64,000 nucleotides of DNA from Cladopsammia gracilis. Taxonomy: Eukaryota; Cnidaria; Anthozoa; Scleractinia; Dendrophylliidae. The position numbers and the translations under genes are program-made. The notes beneath the pieces are model-generated. The model did no database searches. It had not been told where the DNA came from and saw nothing but the letters and a program-made list of their open reading frames with translations. Shown here piece after piece: positions 7,707 through 18,034 of this stretch (its first letter is position 1; each line of letters begins with the position of its first letter). The stretch lies in the NCBI GenBank assembly GCA_022457155.1, contig JAJGOT010000345.1:799501-863500 (forward strand). Reading direction: 5' to 3'.

Positions 7707-9884
7707 TTAGTCTCGTGAGCACTCCAATTTGCTGACTTGTCTTTTTACGCCATATTGTGATTCCAGGAGATCTACTAGAGCTTGTGCACGTCCCGACTCA
7801 ACAGAAAGAAGCGCCTCGATAAATTTGCCTTGTTTTAATTGAACAAGCCACAACTTTCTGTAAGCCACATCACGTTCATTCCGAAAGTTGATATTCCATT
7901 TGTCTTTCGATTGAAGGAAAACTCTCATTTCATCAAACAATCTTACACTGGATTTGAAAAAATTCTCAGCTCTAGAATAATCGCCGAGAGAGTGATAAGC
8001 AATACCAAGGCAAAAATATGTCTTTCCTTCTAAATCTTTGCTTCCAATATCCTTGGCGATACTAAGAGCTTGTTGGTGAAACTCGATTGCTTTTTTGAAA
8101 TCGCCGAGAGATTTATAAGCAAGACCAAGGTTCAAATATGCCTTTCCTTCTGAATATTTGCTTCCAACATCTTTGGCGATACTAAGAGCTTTCTGGTGAA
8201 ACTCGATTGCTTTTTTGAAATCGCCGAGATAGTAATAAGTAATACCAAGGTTCAAACATGCCTTTCCTTCTGAATCTTTGCTTCCAACATCTTTGGCGAT
8301 ACTAAGAGCTTGCTTGTAAAATTCGATTGCTTTTTTGAAATCGCCGAGAGTTCCATAAGAAACACCAAGGTTCAAATATGCAGTTCCTTCCGAATATTTG
8401 CTTCCAATAATATCTTTGGCGATACTAAGAGCTTGCTGGTGAAACTCCATTGCTTTTTTGAAATCGCCGAGATAGTAATAAGCAATACCAAGGTTCGAAT
8501 ACGCCGATTTTTCTAAATTTTTGCTTCCAACATCTTTGGCGATACTAAGAGCTTTCTGGTGAAACTCGATTGCTTTTTTGAAATCGCCGAGAGAGAATAA
8601 ATAAGCAACACCAAGGTTGTTATATACGTTTCCTTCTATGTCTTTGCTTCCAATATCTTTGGCGATGCTAAGAGCTTGCTTGTGAAACTCGATTGCTTTT
8701 TTGAAATCGCCGAGAGAGAAATAAGCAATACCAAGGTTGTTATATACCTTTCCTTCTATGTCTTTGCTTCCATTATCTTTGGCGATGCTAAGAGCTTGCT
8801 GGCGAAATTCGATTGCTTTTTTGAAATCGTCGAGAAATTCATAAGCAGAACCAAGGTTGTTATATACCTTTCCTTCTAAATCTTTGCTTCCAATATCTTT
8901 GGCGATACTAAGAGCTTGCTGGTAAAACTCGATTGCTTTTTTGAAATCGCCGAGAGAGTGATAAGCAAGACCAAGGCTGTTACATGCCATTCCTTCTGCG
9001 TCTTTGCTTCCAATATCTTTGGCGATACTAAGAGCTTGCTGGTGAAACTCGATTGCTTTTTTGAAATGGCCGAGAGAGTAATAAGCAAGACCAAGGTTGT
9101 TACATGCCTTTCCTTCTGCGTCTTTGCTTCCAATATCTTTGGCGATGCTAAGAGCTTGCTGGTGAAATTCGATTGCTTTTTTATAATCGCCGAGAAAGTA
9201 ATAAGCAAGACCAAGATTTTTATATGCCCCTCCTTCTGTGTCTTTGCTTCCAATATCTTTGGCGATGCTAAGAGCTTGCTGGTGAAATTCGATTGCTTTT
9301 TTATAATCGCCGAGAAAGTAATAAGCAAGACCAAGGTTTTTATATGCCTTTCCTTCTGTGTCTTTGCTTCCAATATCTTTGGCGATGCTAAGAGCTTGCT
9401 GGTGAAATTCGATTGCTTTTTTATAATCGCCGAGAGAGTGATAAGCAATACCAAGGTTCAAATATGCCTTTCCTTCTGGGTCTTTGCTTCCAATATCTTT
9501 GGCGATGCTAAGAGCTTGCTGGTGAAACTCGATTGCTTTTTTGAAATCGCCGAGAGAGAAATAAGCAATACCAAGGTTCAAATATGCCATTCTTTCTGAA
9601 TCTTTGCTTCCAATATCTTTGGCGATGCTAAGAGCTTGCTGGTAAAATTCGATTGCTTTTTTGAAATCGCCGAGAGATTCATAAGCAAGACCAAGGTTCC
9701 TATATGTCTTTCCTTCTCTATCACTGTCTCCTGCGACTTTAGCTTCACTCAATTCTAACTCGAAGTATTCTTGGGCTGTTTTAAAGTCACTGAGCTTGTA
9801 AGCTGTAATGCCAAGGAATGTCCACGTGATTTCTTGGGAAGCTCTGTTGTGTACTCCATGTTTGCATTCTTTTACTTGAGATAA
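7707..9884 (-). CDS. Gene A exon 6: 14 TPR units plus tail
   Basis: Open for 725 codons after an acceptor CTTTAG at 9885-9890. The ATG at 9752 is internal: 44 codons upstream ([16 protein letters not shown]...) are conserved in all four paralogues and are in frame with exon 5. Each TPR is 120 bp with core [18 protein letters not shown]. Repeat 10 has one extra codon, and so does repeat 11. The stop at 7707-7709 lies in LINE sequence. Confidence 0.88.
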   Translation of the reverse strand, partial: LSQVKECKHGVHNRASQEITWTFLGITAYKLSDFKTAQEYFELELSEAKVAGDSDREGKTYRNLGLAYESLGDFKKAIEFYQQALSIAKDIGSKDSERMAYLNLGIAYFSLGDFKKAIEFHQQALSIAKDIGSKDPEGKAYLNLGIAYHSLGDYKKAIEFHQQALSIAKDIGSKDTEGKAYKNLGLAYYFLGDYKKAIEFHQQALSIAKDIGSKDTEGGAYKNLGLAYYFLGDYKKAIEFHQQALSIAKDIGSKDAEGKACNNLGLAYYSLGHFKKAIEFHQQALSIAKDIGSKDAEGMACNSLGLAYHSLGDFKKAIEFYQQALSIAKDIGSKDLEGKVYNNLGSAYEFLDDFKKAIEFRQQALSIAKDNGSKDIEGKVYNNLGIAYFSLGDFKKAIEFHKQALSIAKDIGSKDIEGNVYNNLGVAYLFSLGDFKKAIEFHQKALSIAKDVGSKNLEKSAYSNLGIAYYYLGDFKKAMEFHQQALSIAKDIIGSKYSEGTAYLNLGVSYGTLGDFKKAIEFYKQALSIAKDVGSKDSEGKACLNLGITYYYLGDFKKAIEFHQKALSIAKDVGSKYSEGKAYLNLGLAYKSLGDFKKAIEFHQQALSIAKDIGSKDLEGKTYFCLGIAYHSLGDYSRAENFFKSSVRLFDEMRVFLQSKDKWNINFRNERDVAYRKLWLVQLKQGKFIEALLSVESGRAQALVDLLESQYGVKRQVSKLECSRD

Positions 9885-9975
9885 CTAAAGAATATGAACA
9901 ACACACAGCCTTATGATCAGGACTAAACATCACATTGGTCAACTGCCAAAAAAAAGAGGAAATAAAGTTTATGTG

Positions 9976-10007
<32 letters not shown>

Positions 10008-13000
10008 TGTATGTATGTATGTATGTATGTATAGTATGTATGTGTGTATCTATATATGTATGTATGAAGGCAAGAATACTGTCTGGAAACTACAAGGTCT
10101 GTCTATACAATCAGCTTCCGTTATTGCGAACACTGAGGAGTTTAAATCCCGCCGAATAAGATTGGCTGAAACAACTCCCGCTATTACGAACAACAAAGTG
10201 GTCGTTTTAGCAGAAGTTGATTGTATTATGAGGAACACGATTTTGACACTTGCTTAATCAAAGCAAAATCTGCTTAAAAATTAAAGAAGACACCTTGTCG
10301 TCCGTGGCTCCAGTCTCTGAATTACTCTTCCATTCATCTGCGCATGCTAGAGACATTTTTCCTAGTTCCAACAACGTGGTGTTTTCTCTGTCAATCTTTT
10401 CAAAGTTAAAATAGGTAACTTGTTTAAGATGTAATTTTGACTGCTTTTGCTATGATACGCAAAGCCTGAAAAGTTAAACGTACGGAGTAGTGTTAGCAGT
10501 GGATTTGTTTGTTGTTGAATTGACAGTCAAGTAGACTTCGAGAATTGTATTAGAAGCGTGTTTCTTTTACGGCTTCTGATTAACAATGGGGCTGCTACGA
10601 TGCCAATGCATTTATCGTTTTGCGTTACGTCTTTTAATTATTTTTGTTACCAGATAAGAAATAAACTGAACACTCTGAATATGTTAATAAGGTAACTGCT
10701 ATATTATATTGTAAGAATATGCAAAAGCTTTGCAGTCCTTTATCAGCTACAAATTATATACCACCTTACATCGTTACTTATTAGTCTAGAGGTTTTTTTT
10801 GGGAGGGGGCGGTGGCGAAGGGTTGAATTCTAGAAATGTTACTTCCTTCCTTATGCTTAGATAAGATTTGAGTGTGTACGTGCATAACAGTGCTTTTCAG
10901 CTGAATAATTACATTTAAAGATGGTTTCTCCTTTAATGTTTTGACGATGAGAACAAACTGATTTAACCGAAGGTGCTGTTTTCACGGAGGGACTTTTTTT
11001 GCTGATTGAAACTTGCCGGACTACATGTAGATGACTGCAAGGCAACTTTCAAAATACACGTTATTACGGAAACGACTTGTATTAGAAGAAAAATACAGAT
11101 ACCGGCTCTAGTTTTTCTGCACCTCGCAAGGCAAGCTTGCAATACAAGATGCCTCACAGGGACACACAATTTCTTTTGCAACTTGTCTCGCAAGGGTCAC
11201 TTTCATTTCAATTTGCAGTCATGCAGTCAAAGAACAAAAGGACACTGCTAATCCTTTATCGCACCACGTGATGGCTTGCTCAAACAGATTTAGCGTCACA
11301 CAGGCAGTCGCTCCTAAAAAACACATTTGTGAGATTATATGTTTAAATTAAACAGCGTATTTTACAGTGAAATAATGTCCTGCTCTTGTTTTAATGTGCT
11401 CCCCGCGCGATGGAAAATTTTACCATGCTCAGGCCGTTAACAAGAGGATTCACAGCTGAAAAGGAAAGCCTCATAACTAAGAACCAAACATTACCAGCAC
11501 TGTAAAAATCAGGGATGGATATACACCTGCCAAACCTGCAGTCAGGCCTAAAGCCATCAATAACGAAGAGCCAGGTTTTACAAGTTTTACATTTTACACT
11601 TAGTTAGATACATATTGTAATTCAAATCATTTTTTGTTATAGCTTATCTTGAATGGACATTGGAATCTTATGGGGCTATATGACAGTAATGTGCGACAAA
11701 TATAGACGACTTTTACATTTTATTCTTACATAAAGAAACGATTGATTGATTGATTGATTGAAGGGCATGACGTGAAGACAAAATGTTGACAAAACGTTTG
11801 ATTTAACCGATTTCTTTGTTAATTAGACTAGAAAAGTGTAATTGAATATTTTTCATTTAATTTATGTTGAAAGCAGAGACCAGAGTCTTGCTAAAAATAA
11901 TGTTACCTTCTAAAACAGATATTATCTTTAAAATTTTAATAAAAGGGAGATGTTATATTTTACATCAGTAGCCCTTCTAAGCTCTTCTATCTCATGCAGA
12001 CCAAATTAATATTGGTCAAAATTTGTTTCATCCATTCTTTTTCTTCAAAATGGATTAAATGTATATAGCTTATTTCTGACCAATAGCCTAAGCCATGAGA
12101 GCAACTCCTCTGTGTTTCTTTGTAATAACATTAAGCTTCATTAGCCATTGAGACATGGTTAACTCGTCGCTGTTTCTAAGAGACTGTAAATTAAAAAAGT
12201 CACCTGTTATTATTGCTTTGACTAACGATGGTTGTAAGTCAGTGGCCGCTTTTGCATCTCTCATTGAGTCACTGTAATTGCCTGTGAAAGAATTAAAACG
12301 ATTTTCGAAAAGGTGTCAGAGAAACAAAACAGAAGAATTCACTTGCAACACTGCGATGCAGTGAACCAATCAGAATTCAAAGCAATAAGAAGCCGACACC
12401 AAGTGGGGGAAAAACGTGGCAAATGAGTAACCATTGGTTTTGCTTTTATTTCTTTTGAGATCCCGAAAGTGGTGCGATTTGTTAAACCAATGACAACACG
12501 CCATAATAATTAATGCAAAAATTGAGATCGTGGAAGTGGTGTGAGTTGTTTAACCAAGGACAACACGTCCATAATAATTAATGCAAAAACTGAAAAATGA
12601 AAAGGAATTTGATCAGAAAAATTCAAAACGTCTCACCCAAACAAAAGTGTGCTTCTGCCCTGTTGCTATAAAGTTCAGCCTTAAGTTCGTCATCCTTCAA
12701 GTTCACTTTAATTCCTTCCGTGTAGAAGTAAACAGCGTTACTGTAATGCTTCTTACTGTATTCATCGTTACCTTCATTATTGTAAACCTCTGCTATCGCT
12801 AAAATGAAACAAATAATATTGAAAGATCGTTGGTGTGAAGTGCTACAAAACGGTTATCAAAAATACAAATATATATATCTGCTCACGTTACAGTGATCTT
12901 CTAAATACATATTCGCTTCACCAGTCTGGTACACTGTGCAATGCTGTGATAGGTAAAGACGCACACGAGCCACAGGTGACCCACTCGATCGTTTAACCAG

Positions 13001-15593
13001 TCTGACACACTGCGCATGACTATGATAGGTAAAGACGCACACGAACCACAGGTGACCCACTCGGTCGTTTAACCAGTCTGGCACACTGTATATGACTATG
13101 ATAGGTAAAGACGCGCACGAGCCACAGGTGACCCATAGCACCCACTCGGTTGGTACAGTGATCTTCTAAATACATATTCGCTTCACCAGTCTGGTACACT
13201 GTGCATGACTGTGATAGGTAAAGACGAACACGAGCTACAGGTGACCCACTCGGTCGTTTAACCAGTCTGACACACTGTGCATGACAGTGTGATAGGTAAA
13301 GACGCACACGAGCCATAGTTGGCCCACTCGTTCGTATAACCAGTCTGGCACACTGTGCATGACTGTGATAGGTAAAGACGCACAAGAGCCACAGTTGGCC
13401 CACTCGTTCGTATAACCAGTCTGGCACACTGTGCATGACTGTGATAGCTAAAGACGCACAAGAGCCACAGGTGACCAACTCGGCCGTTTAACCTGAGTCT
13501 GGCACACCGCAGATGACTATGATAGGTAAAGACGCACAAGAGCCACAGGTGACCAGCTCGGCCGTTTAACCAGTCTGGCACACCGCAGATGACTATGATA
13601 GGTAAAGACGCACAAGAGCCACAGGTGGCTCACTCGGTCGTTTAACCAGTCTGGCACACTGTACGTGACTGTGATAGGTAAAGATGCTCACGAGCTACAG
13701 GTGACCCACTCGGTCGTTTAACCAGTCGGACACACTTTGCATGACTGTGATAGGTAAAGATGCACACGAGCCACAGGTGGCTCACTCGATCGTTTAACCA
13801 GTCTGGCACACTGTACGTGACTGTGATAGGTAAAGATGCTCACGAGCCACAGATCACCCACTCGGCTGTTTAACCAGTCTGGCACACTGTGCATGACTGT
13901 GACAGGTAAAAACGCACACGAATCACAGGTGACCCACTCGGCCGTTTAACCAGTCTGGCACACTGTGCATGACTATGATAGGTAAAGACGCACACGAGTC
14001 ACAGGTGATCCACTCGGTCGTTTAACCAGTCTGGCACACTGCGCATGACTATGATAGGTAAAGACTCACACGAGCCACAGGTGACCCACTCGGTCGATTA
14101 ACCAGTCTGGCACACTGTACATGACTGTGATAGGTAAAGACTCACACGAGCCACAGGTGACCCACTCGGTCGTTAAACCAGTCTGGCACCCTGTGTTTCA
14201 CTGTGATAGGTAAAGACGCACACCAGCCACAGGTGACCCACTTGGTCGTTTAACCAGTCTGGTGCACTGTGCATGACTGTGATTGGTAAAGACGCACACG
14301 AGCCACAGGTAACCCACTCGGCCGTTTAACCAGTCTGGCACACTGTGCATGACTAAAGACGCACATGAGGCACAGGTGACCCACTCGGTCGTTTAACCAG
14401 TCTGGTACACTGTGCATGACTGTGATAGGTAAAGACGCACATGACCCACAGGTGACCCACTGGGCCGTTTAACCAGTCTGGCACACTGTGCATGACTGTG
14501 ATAGGTAAAGACGCACATGATCCACAGGTGACCCACTGGGCCGTTTAACCAGTCTGGTACACTGTGCATGACTATGATAGGTAAAAACGCACACGGGCCA
14601 CAGGTGACCAACTCGGTTATTTAACCAGTCTGGTACACTGTGCATGACTGTGATATTTAAAGACGCACACAAGCCACAGGTGACCCATTCGGTCGTTTAA
14701 CCAGTCTGGCATACTGCACATGACTGTGATAGGTAAAGACGCACATGAAGCACAGGTGGCCCACTCGGTCGTTTAACCAGTCTGGTACACTGTGCATGAC
14801 TGTGATAGGTAAAGACGCACACAAGCCACAGGTGACCTACTCGGTCGTTTAACCAGTCTGGCACATTTAACCAGTCTGGCACATTGTGCATGACTCTGAT
14901 AGGTAAAGACACACACGAGCCACAGGTGGCCCACCCGGTCGTAGCCTGAAGCAACTAGGACTATTGTTACCTCCATCCCCCTTGGATGAGATGCTAGTCC
15001 ATTGCAGGGTTACCTCAGCATTTTGTCACTGATACACATTAAGACACCAGGGTGGAGGGAGTTAATGTGGTATACTGTGAAAGTCGACCGTTATTTTTGA
15101 GGAAATGGTCACGCGCGTTACGTTTGATCACTGTTATGCATTGGTAACTCATGGACAGACTTCGATGTTCAAAAGATGGATAGCGCTTCCCAGTGGATAA
15201 ATCTTTATCCAGTGGAGAACACAATTCGTTAACAATTATCCACTAGATAGCCTTTTATCTGGTGGATTACACCACCTCCCTTGTGAACAATCGTGGTCAG
15301 ACTAAAAGGTGTATAATCAGGGGCTAAGGTATAATGACTGTAACCAGGTCAGGGGGGACGAAGGTTGAATTAATAACATTTCTCTTTAATATTGTATTGT
15401 ACAATACAATAAGGCACATGCTTTGTGAACCTATACTTAACTTGAAATAAAACTTGTTGTCGTTGTTGTTTTTGTATTGCATTGTTATTGTATTGTATTT
15501 ACCTTTGAAAGTCTCGTCATCAAAATCCAGAATCTGCTCACCAGTTGGTGTGATGTCACTTTCGCTCGCGGCTTTGATTCCACTCCTTGCCAT
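7707..15593 (-). CDS. Gene A: TPR28-like protein, CHAT lost (joined exons)
   Basis: Six coding exons on the minus strand: 15593-15503, 12798-12637, 12281-12204, 11313-11246, 10395-10294, 9884-7707; predicted product 892 aa. Residues 1-30 are a short leader ([12 protein letters not shown]...). Residues about 31-167 form a TTC4/Hop-like three-TPR region. The last exon gives 14 near-identical 40-residue TPRs, a degenerate fifteenth and a helical segment ending ESQYGVKRQVSKLECSRD, whose last residues come from the inserted LINE. The CHAT domain of B and D is absent. TPRs bind proteins, so the product could be a protease-free adaptor or decoy; no enzyme activity is expected. Intron 1 holds a large minisatellite. 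An acceptor-like CCCAG 5 nt before the ATG suggests a further 5' UTR exon. Expression is unproven. Confidence 0.8.
9970..10068. repeat. TATG microsatellite in gene A intron 5
   Basis: About 15 consecutive TATG units followed by degenerate ones. The same site in gene C carries a TATG tract (47488-47580); gene B lacks it. The rest of intron 5 (10069-10293) contains the inverted 'gttattgcgaacactgaggag' sequence of a TA-type element and nothing coding. Confidence 0.9.
10294..10395 (-). CDS. Gene A exon 5 (102 nt)
   Basis: Phase 0 on both sides. Encodes [20 protein letters not shown] and a further 14 residues ending DDK, between acceptor AAAAG and donor AAG/GTGTCT. Conserved at the same length in B and C. 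Confidence 0.8.
10396..12203 (-). other. Gene A introns 4 and 3
   Basis: Intron 4 (10396-11245) and intron 3 (11314-12203) hold no gene. They align by eye to the same introns in B and C, apart from a T/G-rich tract at 10791-10812 that is much longer in C and an ATTG repeat near 11743-11760. Intron 2 (12282-12636) is likewise without visible function. Confidence 0.6.
11246..11313 (-). CDS. Gene A exon 4 (68 nt)
   Basis: Encodes [20 protein letters not shown], the third TPR of the N-terminal region. Acceptor TTTTTTAG; donor GCA/GTGTCC (GTATCC in B and C). Enters in phase 1 and leaves in phase 0. Confidence 0.8.
12204..12281 (-). CDS. Gene A exon 3 (78 nt)
   Basis: Encodes [20 protein letters not shown] then KAIITG, second helix pair of the N-terminal TPR region. 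Acceptor TTCTTTCACAG, donor ACAG/GTGACT, phase 1 on both sides. Same length in B and C. Confidence 0.83.
12637..12798 (-). CDS. Gene A exon 2 (162 nt)
   Basis: Encodes [20 protein letters not shown] through [12 protein letters not shown], the first TPR of a TTC4/Hop-like domain. Two of the chaperone-clamp positions (Asn in GND and in YSNRA) are kept, the others vary, so binding of Hsp70/90 tails is possible but not assured. Acceptor CATTTTAG, donor TTGG/GTGAGA. Confidence 0.85.
12921..14942. repeat. 76-bp minisatellite, about 26 copies, in gene A intron 1
   Basis: Head-to-tail units of about 76 bp beginning CCAGTCTGGCACACTGTGCA and containing GATAGGTAAAGACGCAC. Units differ by a few substitutions and small indels. 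One block (13150-13195) repeats the 42 bp of unique flank found at 12888-12930. Genes B (33448-33520) and C (52797-52870) have only a single related unit here. The apparent minus-strand reading frames in this block are artefacts of a unit length that is not a multiple of three. Confidence 0.95.
14950..15300. repeat. Dispersed repeat in intron 1 of genes A and C
   Basis: Contains 'gatgctagtccattgcaggg' and a cluster of short inverted TATCCAGTGG/CCACTGGATA pieces. Gene C has a longer relative at 52905-53330; gene B lacks it. No coding sequence. Probably a non-autonomous element shared by the A/C lineage. Confidence 0.6.
15503..15593 (-). CDS. Gene A exon 1 with start codon (91 nt)
   Basis: ATG at 15591-15593; encodes [20 protein letters not shown] then [10 protein letters not shown] and leaves in phase 1 at AAAG/GTAAAT. 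The same leader with few changes starts genes B and C, supporting the start. The spliced codon with exon 2 is GCG. Confidence 0.8.
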
Positions 15594-15821
15594 GAATGCT
15601 GGGATTTCAAGAAAAGTCCTGTTTAGATTAATACATTTTTATTACTGTTCCCACCATGCAGCGGTACTGGTAAATTTTGTTCACTTTATAATCTATGCAT
15701 GATTTAGATGCTAAATGAGAAACGATATTTTAATCATACTATGAGTAGCTTTTATTGTAGATCCAAAGTAATAAAATTCCTGGGAATGTGTTATCATCAG
15801 AACTGTTCCGATAATTAAATA

Positions 15822-16452
15822 CCTTATTGGTACTAATTTTTGCGGGCACTTAATTTCGCGAAAAAAAGGTCGGCATATTTCGCGGGTCTTTATTTTCGCG
15901 ATTTGGGTGCAAAATTATTTTCTTAGGGAATTAATTTTCGCGAAAATGAAAAAACAAAAGCAAAAGCAAAACACATGTTATTTCTAGAATTTTATTATTA
16001 TTTTACACTTATCAACTCATAACAAAACCAAACTATAGAAACCGCATCGTGTACCATAGGCATAGTCAAAGACATTATCCTTATGCTTAACGTTCTTTGC
16101 AATCGTATAATTATACATATTTACATTGTAGCCGTGAATTAGACTAGAGCTATGTGTACCATTGGCATAAAGTTCTTGAGCCTCTAATCAATTTCTAGGG
16201 CAAGCTCGGTGTCAGTAAACGGGTGTATCTGTTTATCATCTGTAGGCATGCCATAGAGCTTTTACACGTTATACACAATACGTAGACATGTGTTTCTTCA
16301 TTAAATTGAGAAAACAAGAAATATAGGAGGTATTAAATTCCGCGACATTAAAGTTCGCAGGAATTTTTTTTCGCGTCGCTTTAAGTTCGCGATTTTTTTT
16401 AAATCGCGAAAATCGCGAAATTAAAACGACGCGAAAATTAGTACCAATAAGG
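15822..16452. mobile_element. 631-bp TA-flanked MITE upstream of gene A
   Basis: Inverted ends CCTTATTGGTACTAATTTT and AAAATTAGTACCAATAAGG, with TA on both sides. B and C show the empty site with one TA ('aatac' then 'ttt'). The interior is rich in TTTTCGCG/CGCGAAAA. A TA target is typical of Tc1/mariner-type MITEs. It sits about 230 bp upstream of the gene A start codon. Confidence 0.87.
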
Positions 16453-16691
16453 TACTTTTGTAGCCGGTTAAGAGACTTCAACCTCTTTCCCAGGAACTCT
16501 ATTATTTCCGTCTCCTGCAGCTTGAGTTACGTTTTAAACCATCTACAACATACCTAAACCAGAAATGGACGGTTTTAGTTGTTGTTGGCTAAACGTAAAT
16601 AAAAGTATGGTTTGAATTGGTCCGGGAAGCTTTTAAGGACCGTGAATCATTCACTGCCGAACACTTTGCAGATGTCAGGTAAGTTCATTTA

Positions 16692-17566
16692 CAGTCGAAC
16701 CTATATATAACGGCCCTGTATTAAGCGGCCACCCTCTATTAAGCGGCCAGTTTTCAAAGTCCCGATTTTTCGCTCATACAAACGCTGTATTTGTTACCTG
16801 TATTAGGCGGCCACCCTGTAGCAGTCCTATGTTTGTCTTTCTTTGTTATTTTTACCTGTATTAAGCGGCCACCCTTTGAACGGAAACTAAGCCACATGTC
16901 ATTTTATGCGGTATTTTATTGTCTTTAAAATGCGATCCATCGTTACTATAAATAAATAACATGTACAAAGCTACTGTTAGCTGATAATCGGCCGTTTAGT
17001 ATTGTTAACGCTTTGCAGATGTCCGCAATGTGCTGAAATACAGACAAAATCACGAACACAAAAAATGTTCGTTTTGAATATGCTTCACTCTTTAGCTAGA
17101 AATTCCTCTTTAATTAGTTTGTTCTTCAGCCATGTGATGGAGAATGAATCGCCTTTAAACGTATACTCGCAAGGGATTTTAACTGCACATTGAACGTTAT
17201 AACTGCACTTTGAACGTAACAACTATGAAATGACGGAATGAGATATTTTGTACGTGTGAACTGTACTGTCATAGAAAGTATACAGTACTGTATACCGCAG
17301 AAGAGTAGAGGACAATTTATTGCACAGTACTTTTACACATGTTACGTTAATTGGCGCTGAACTTTGTTTAAAGTATTGATCGGTTAAAAGAGTGTTGATT
17401 GTCTTATTGATTCCTTGCGTGAAGTGTTTTTGTATGATACGCCATTACAATTTACATTAGACCACGCCCAGTGAGTATTTTTAGTGATCCTGTATTAAGC
17501 GGCCACCTGTATTAAGCGGCCAGTTTCTCAAGTCCCAAGGGTGGCCGTTATATACAGGTTCGACTG
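16692..17566. mobile_element. 875-bp TA-flanked element with CAGTCGAACC ends
   Basis: Ends CAGTCGAACCTATATATAAC and, inverted, CAGTCGAACCTGTATATAAC, followed inward on both sides by 'ggcc...attaagcggccac' sub-repeats. TA flanks on both sides; genes B and C have the uninterrupted site. No transposase frame. Fits a pogo/Tigger-like non-autonomous element. Confidence 0.85.
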
Positions 17567-18034
17567 TACTTTAATTTCTACCCCGCATTTTGCTAGAAAT
17601 GAGTTTCAAGAACTGACGACCGATCTCATTCTCGTAAGTGTATGTAAAGCGGCATTGGACGCAAGCGATATGTGCGCTATACCAGTCATTCATTCATAAA
17701 CCGATCGTCTTTTTTATGCAAGAAATCAATTTTTATTACCAAAAGCCAAATTAATACGCAGTCCGTTGCATTGCTATCAAACTACAACTGTGTGCTACAA
17801 GATGCAGAGCTGGCCTTCGTGTAATAATATTCTCACAATTACTGACGTAGAAATTGTTATGAACTCGGACTTTTCTCCAGTAACAAAGCCGCTACATGTG
17901 GTTTATATTATTTCGATTCAGTATTGTTGGCTGCGCAGTGGGCGATGAAGAATATTTGGTGAAATTTGTGGACGGCTAAGAACTGGTTGCTCTTCTAAGC
18001 GTGTCAATATTTCTCAGTTAAAGGTTTTAATGTG
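17567..18034. other. Upstream flank of gene A
   Basis: Homologous to 34480-34945 and 54130-54590 upstream of genes B and C. No open frame of note; likely holds promoter or 5' UTR sequence, but I see no diagnostic motif. Confidence 0.4.

Larger units (their letters stand above)
5922..7746 (-). mobile_element. 5'-truncated LINE inserted between TPR and CHAT halves of gene A
   Basis: Minus-strand remnant of a jockey/CR1/L2-like LINE. Recognisable stretches include GVLTRLRNLIPDPAKLQLF and ILPHF (7722-7630), STLYNRRLQDIAILMFKAK (about 7070-7000), and WSKLTKEERDMKSLKAFK near 6240-6180, the usual C-terminal end of these proteins. Its 3' end is AATAAAGG followed by a TAC repeat tail (5922-5947). In full-length paralogues the flanking gene sequence is continuous at this point. 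It carries two later insertions, a TA-flanked element (6273-6857) and a TTAA-flanked MITE (7111-7517). The same insertion is in gene C (42828-44250). Confidence 0.85.

Noticed and set aside
8916..9599. Long plus-strand open frames antisense to the TPR arrays (also 46099-46458, 44448-46673 in another minus frame)
   Set aside because: They are by-products of the 120-bp repeat, which keeps alternative frames open in every unit; their repetitive Ile/Leu/Ser composition follows the repeat and not a protein family.
12921..14942. CRISPR-like array
   Set aside because: There are no unique spacers; the whole 76-bp unit repeats, and the context is a eukaryotic intron.
12857..14976. Several minus-strand open frames in the minisatellite
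   Set aside because: They simply read the 76-bp unit in all three frames in turn; no start context, no splice sites and no counterpart in B or C.
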